DNA from: Planctomycetota bacterium
GTDB lineage: Bacteria > Planctomycetota > UBA8108
Direction of reading: 5' to 3'
DNA length: 5,796 nucleotides
NCBI GenBank assembly: GCA_016928605.1
Contig: JAFGKN010000370.1
Location: forward strand, 1 to 5,796
Positions 5,176-5,796 of this stretch are shown here, one piece after another. The notes below the pieces were generated by a model that searched no databases, had not been told where the DNA came from, and was given only the letters and a program-made list of their open reading frames with translations. How positions within the stretch are numbered: the first letter of the stretch is position 1; each line of letters starts with the position of its first letter. A program made the translations under genes and the position numbers.

Positions 5176-5796
5176 TCACGCCTGTCTCGCCTCCCGGACG
5201 GCCTCGTAGAGAGCCAGCAGGTTGGCGGTGGGCGTTCGAGCCTGCACGTTGTGGACGGTGTTGAAGACAAAGCCTCCTCCGCGGCCGAAGATCTCGATCC
5301 TCTGCCGGACCTCCTCCCGCACCTCCTCGGGCGTGCCGAAGGGCAGGGTCTGCTGCGTGTCGACGCCGCCGCCCCAGAACGTGATCCGGTCGCCGAAGCG
5401 GTCCTTGAGAGCGCGCGGATCCATCTCGGCGGCCGAGCACTGGACAGGGTTCAGGATATCGAAGCCGGCGTCGATGAAGTCGGGGATCAGCCTCATCACG
5501 GACCCGCACGAGTGGATGAAGGTCTTCCACGATGTGTTCTCGTGGATCCAGTCGTTGATCCGCCGGTGAAACGGCTGATACAGCCTGCGGTACGCCGCGT
5601 TGCCGATGAAGGGGCCGCTCTGCGCGCCGAAATCCGTCCCTGTGATGAAGACGGCAGTCACGCGGCTCCCGACGGCCTCGTGGATCCTCGCGAGGTTGGC
5701 CAGGGCGATGGCGCACTGGCGGCTGAAGACCTCGTAGACATAGTCGAACCGCGAGACGGTGCTGACGTACCATTCCTCGATGTCGCGGATGCCGCG
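5176..5796 (-). CDS. Uroporphyrinogen decarboxylase (URO-D/MtaA) superfamily protein, C-terminal part
   Basis: The frame stays open to the right edge, so the N-terminus is missing; 206 residues are readable, roughly the last 55-60 percent of a usual 340-390-residue protein. Superfamily landmarks: FITGTDFGAQSGPF (50-63); IHSCGSV (94-100) with His95 and Cys97; AGFDILNPVQC (110-120) with Cys120; ITFWGGGVDTQQTLPFGTPEEV (138-159); and GGGFVFNTVHNVQ (173-185). In the methyltransferase members (MtaA, MtbA, CmuA) an H-x-C...C arrangement binds zinc and activates a thiol for methyl transfer from a corrinoid protein; His95, Cys97 and Cys120 are compatible with that. This suggests methyltransferase-like chemistry rather than haem synthesis, but no corrinoid protein is visible and the substrate is unknown. 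The frame's internal GTG at 5661 is not the start. The lipoprotein gene follows after 98 bp on the same strand. Confidence 0.88.
   Translation of the reverse strand, partial: RGIRDIEEWYVSTVSRFDYVYEVFSRQCAIALANLARIHEAVGSRVTAVFITGTDFGAQSGPFIGNAAYRRLYQPFHRRINDWIHENTSWKTFIHSCGSVMRLIPDFIDAGFDILNPVQCSAAEMDPRALKDRFGDRITFWGGGVDTQQTLPFGTPEEVREEVRQRIEIFGRGGGFVFNTVHNVQARTPTANLLALYEAVREARQA

Noticed and set aside
4245..5270. A 341-codon minus-strand open frame over the sulfatase end and the lipoprotein
   Set aside because: Low-complexity Arg/Pro/Ala composition and out of phase with the lipoprotein; it conflicts with two well-supported genes.
4547..5773. A 408-codon minus-strand open frame joining the lipoprotein to upstream sequence
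   Set aside because: Its upstream half is an Arg/Pro-rich out-of-phase reading of the URO-D gene. The lipoprotein has its own strong ribosome binding site, start and signal sequence at 5077.
1..5796. tRNA or rRNA genes, CRISPR arrays, insertion sequences, phage or defence genes
   Set aside because: Reading both strands I saw no cloverleaf with a CCA-side motif, no spaced direct repeats, no transposase or integrase motifs and no nuclease or toxin-antitoxin pair.

Overview
This window looks like ordinary chromosome from a GC-rich bacterium, most likely an uncultured member of the Planctomycetota or a neighbouring free-living lineage such as Lentisphaerota, Latescibacterota or Hydrogenedentota. 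That placement is an inference from the gene repertoire: a secreted Cys-type sulfatase, a PQQ-type beta-propeller fused to a malectin-like domain with a Cys-rich block typical of planctomycete proteins, and a URO-D/MtaA-type protein. I computed no composition or phylogeny. Codon third positions are overwhelmingly G or C, and five of the six genes end in TGA.

Layout from left to right. (1) A plus-strand gene enters from the left edge and ends at 1475; it encodes the C-terminal 490 residues of the propeller/malectin protein. (2) A 100-bp convergent gap holds a GC hairpin flanked by a 9-bp inverted repeat. (3) The minus-strand gene mnmA (tRNA 2-thiouridylase, 1576-2628) is preceded on the same strand by a small exported protein of unknown function (2702-2971). 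The small gene ends at an in-frame TAA, followed by twelve more coding-like codons and a TGA. (4) A 159-bp divergent intergenic region carries a promoter-like pair and a 13-bp palindrome. (5) The plus-strand sulfatase gene (3131-4531) has a strong ribosome binding site and a signal peptide. (6) Only 15 bp later, convergent, comes a minus-strand lipoprotein gene (4547-5077). (7) Upstream of it on the same strand lies a URO-D/MtaA-superfamily gene (5176-5796), whose 5' end is cut off by the right edge.

How the genes might work together: the malectin-domain protein, the sulfatase and the lipoprotein all have, or probably have, extracytoplasmic roles, which fits a lifestyle of breaking down sulfated or complex polysaccharides. 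No SusC/SusD pair, glycoside hydrolase or dedicated regulator is in view, so a polysaccharide locus is not demonstrated. MnmA is an unrelated housekeeping enzyme. I found no tRNA, rRNA, CRISPR array, insertion sequence, phage gene or recognisable defence or biosynthetic system. The most unusual local signal is the TAA that appears to cut short the small secreted protein.
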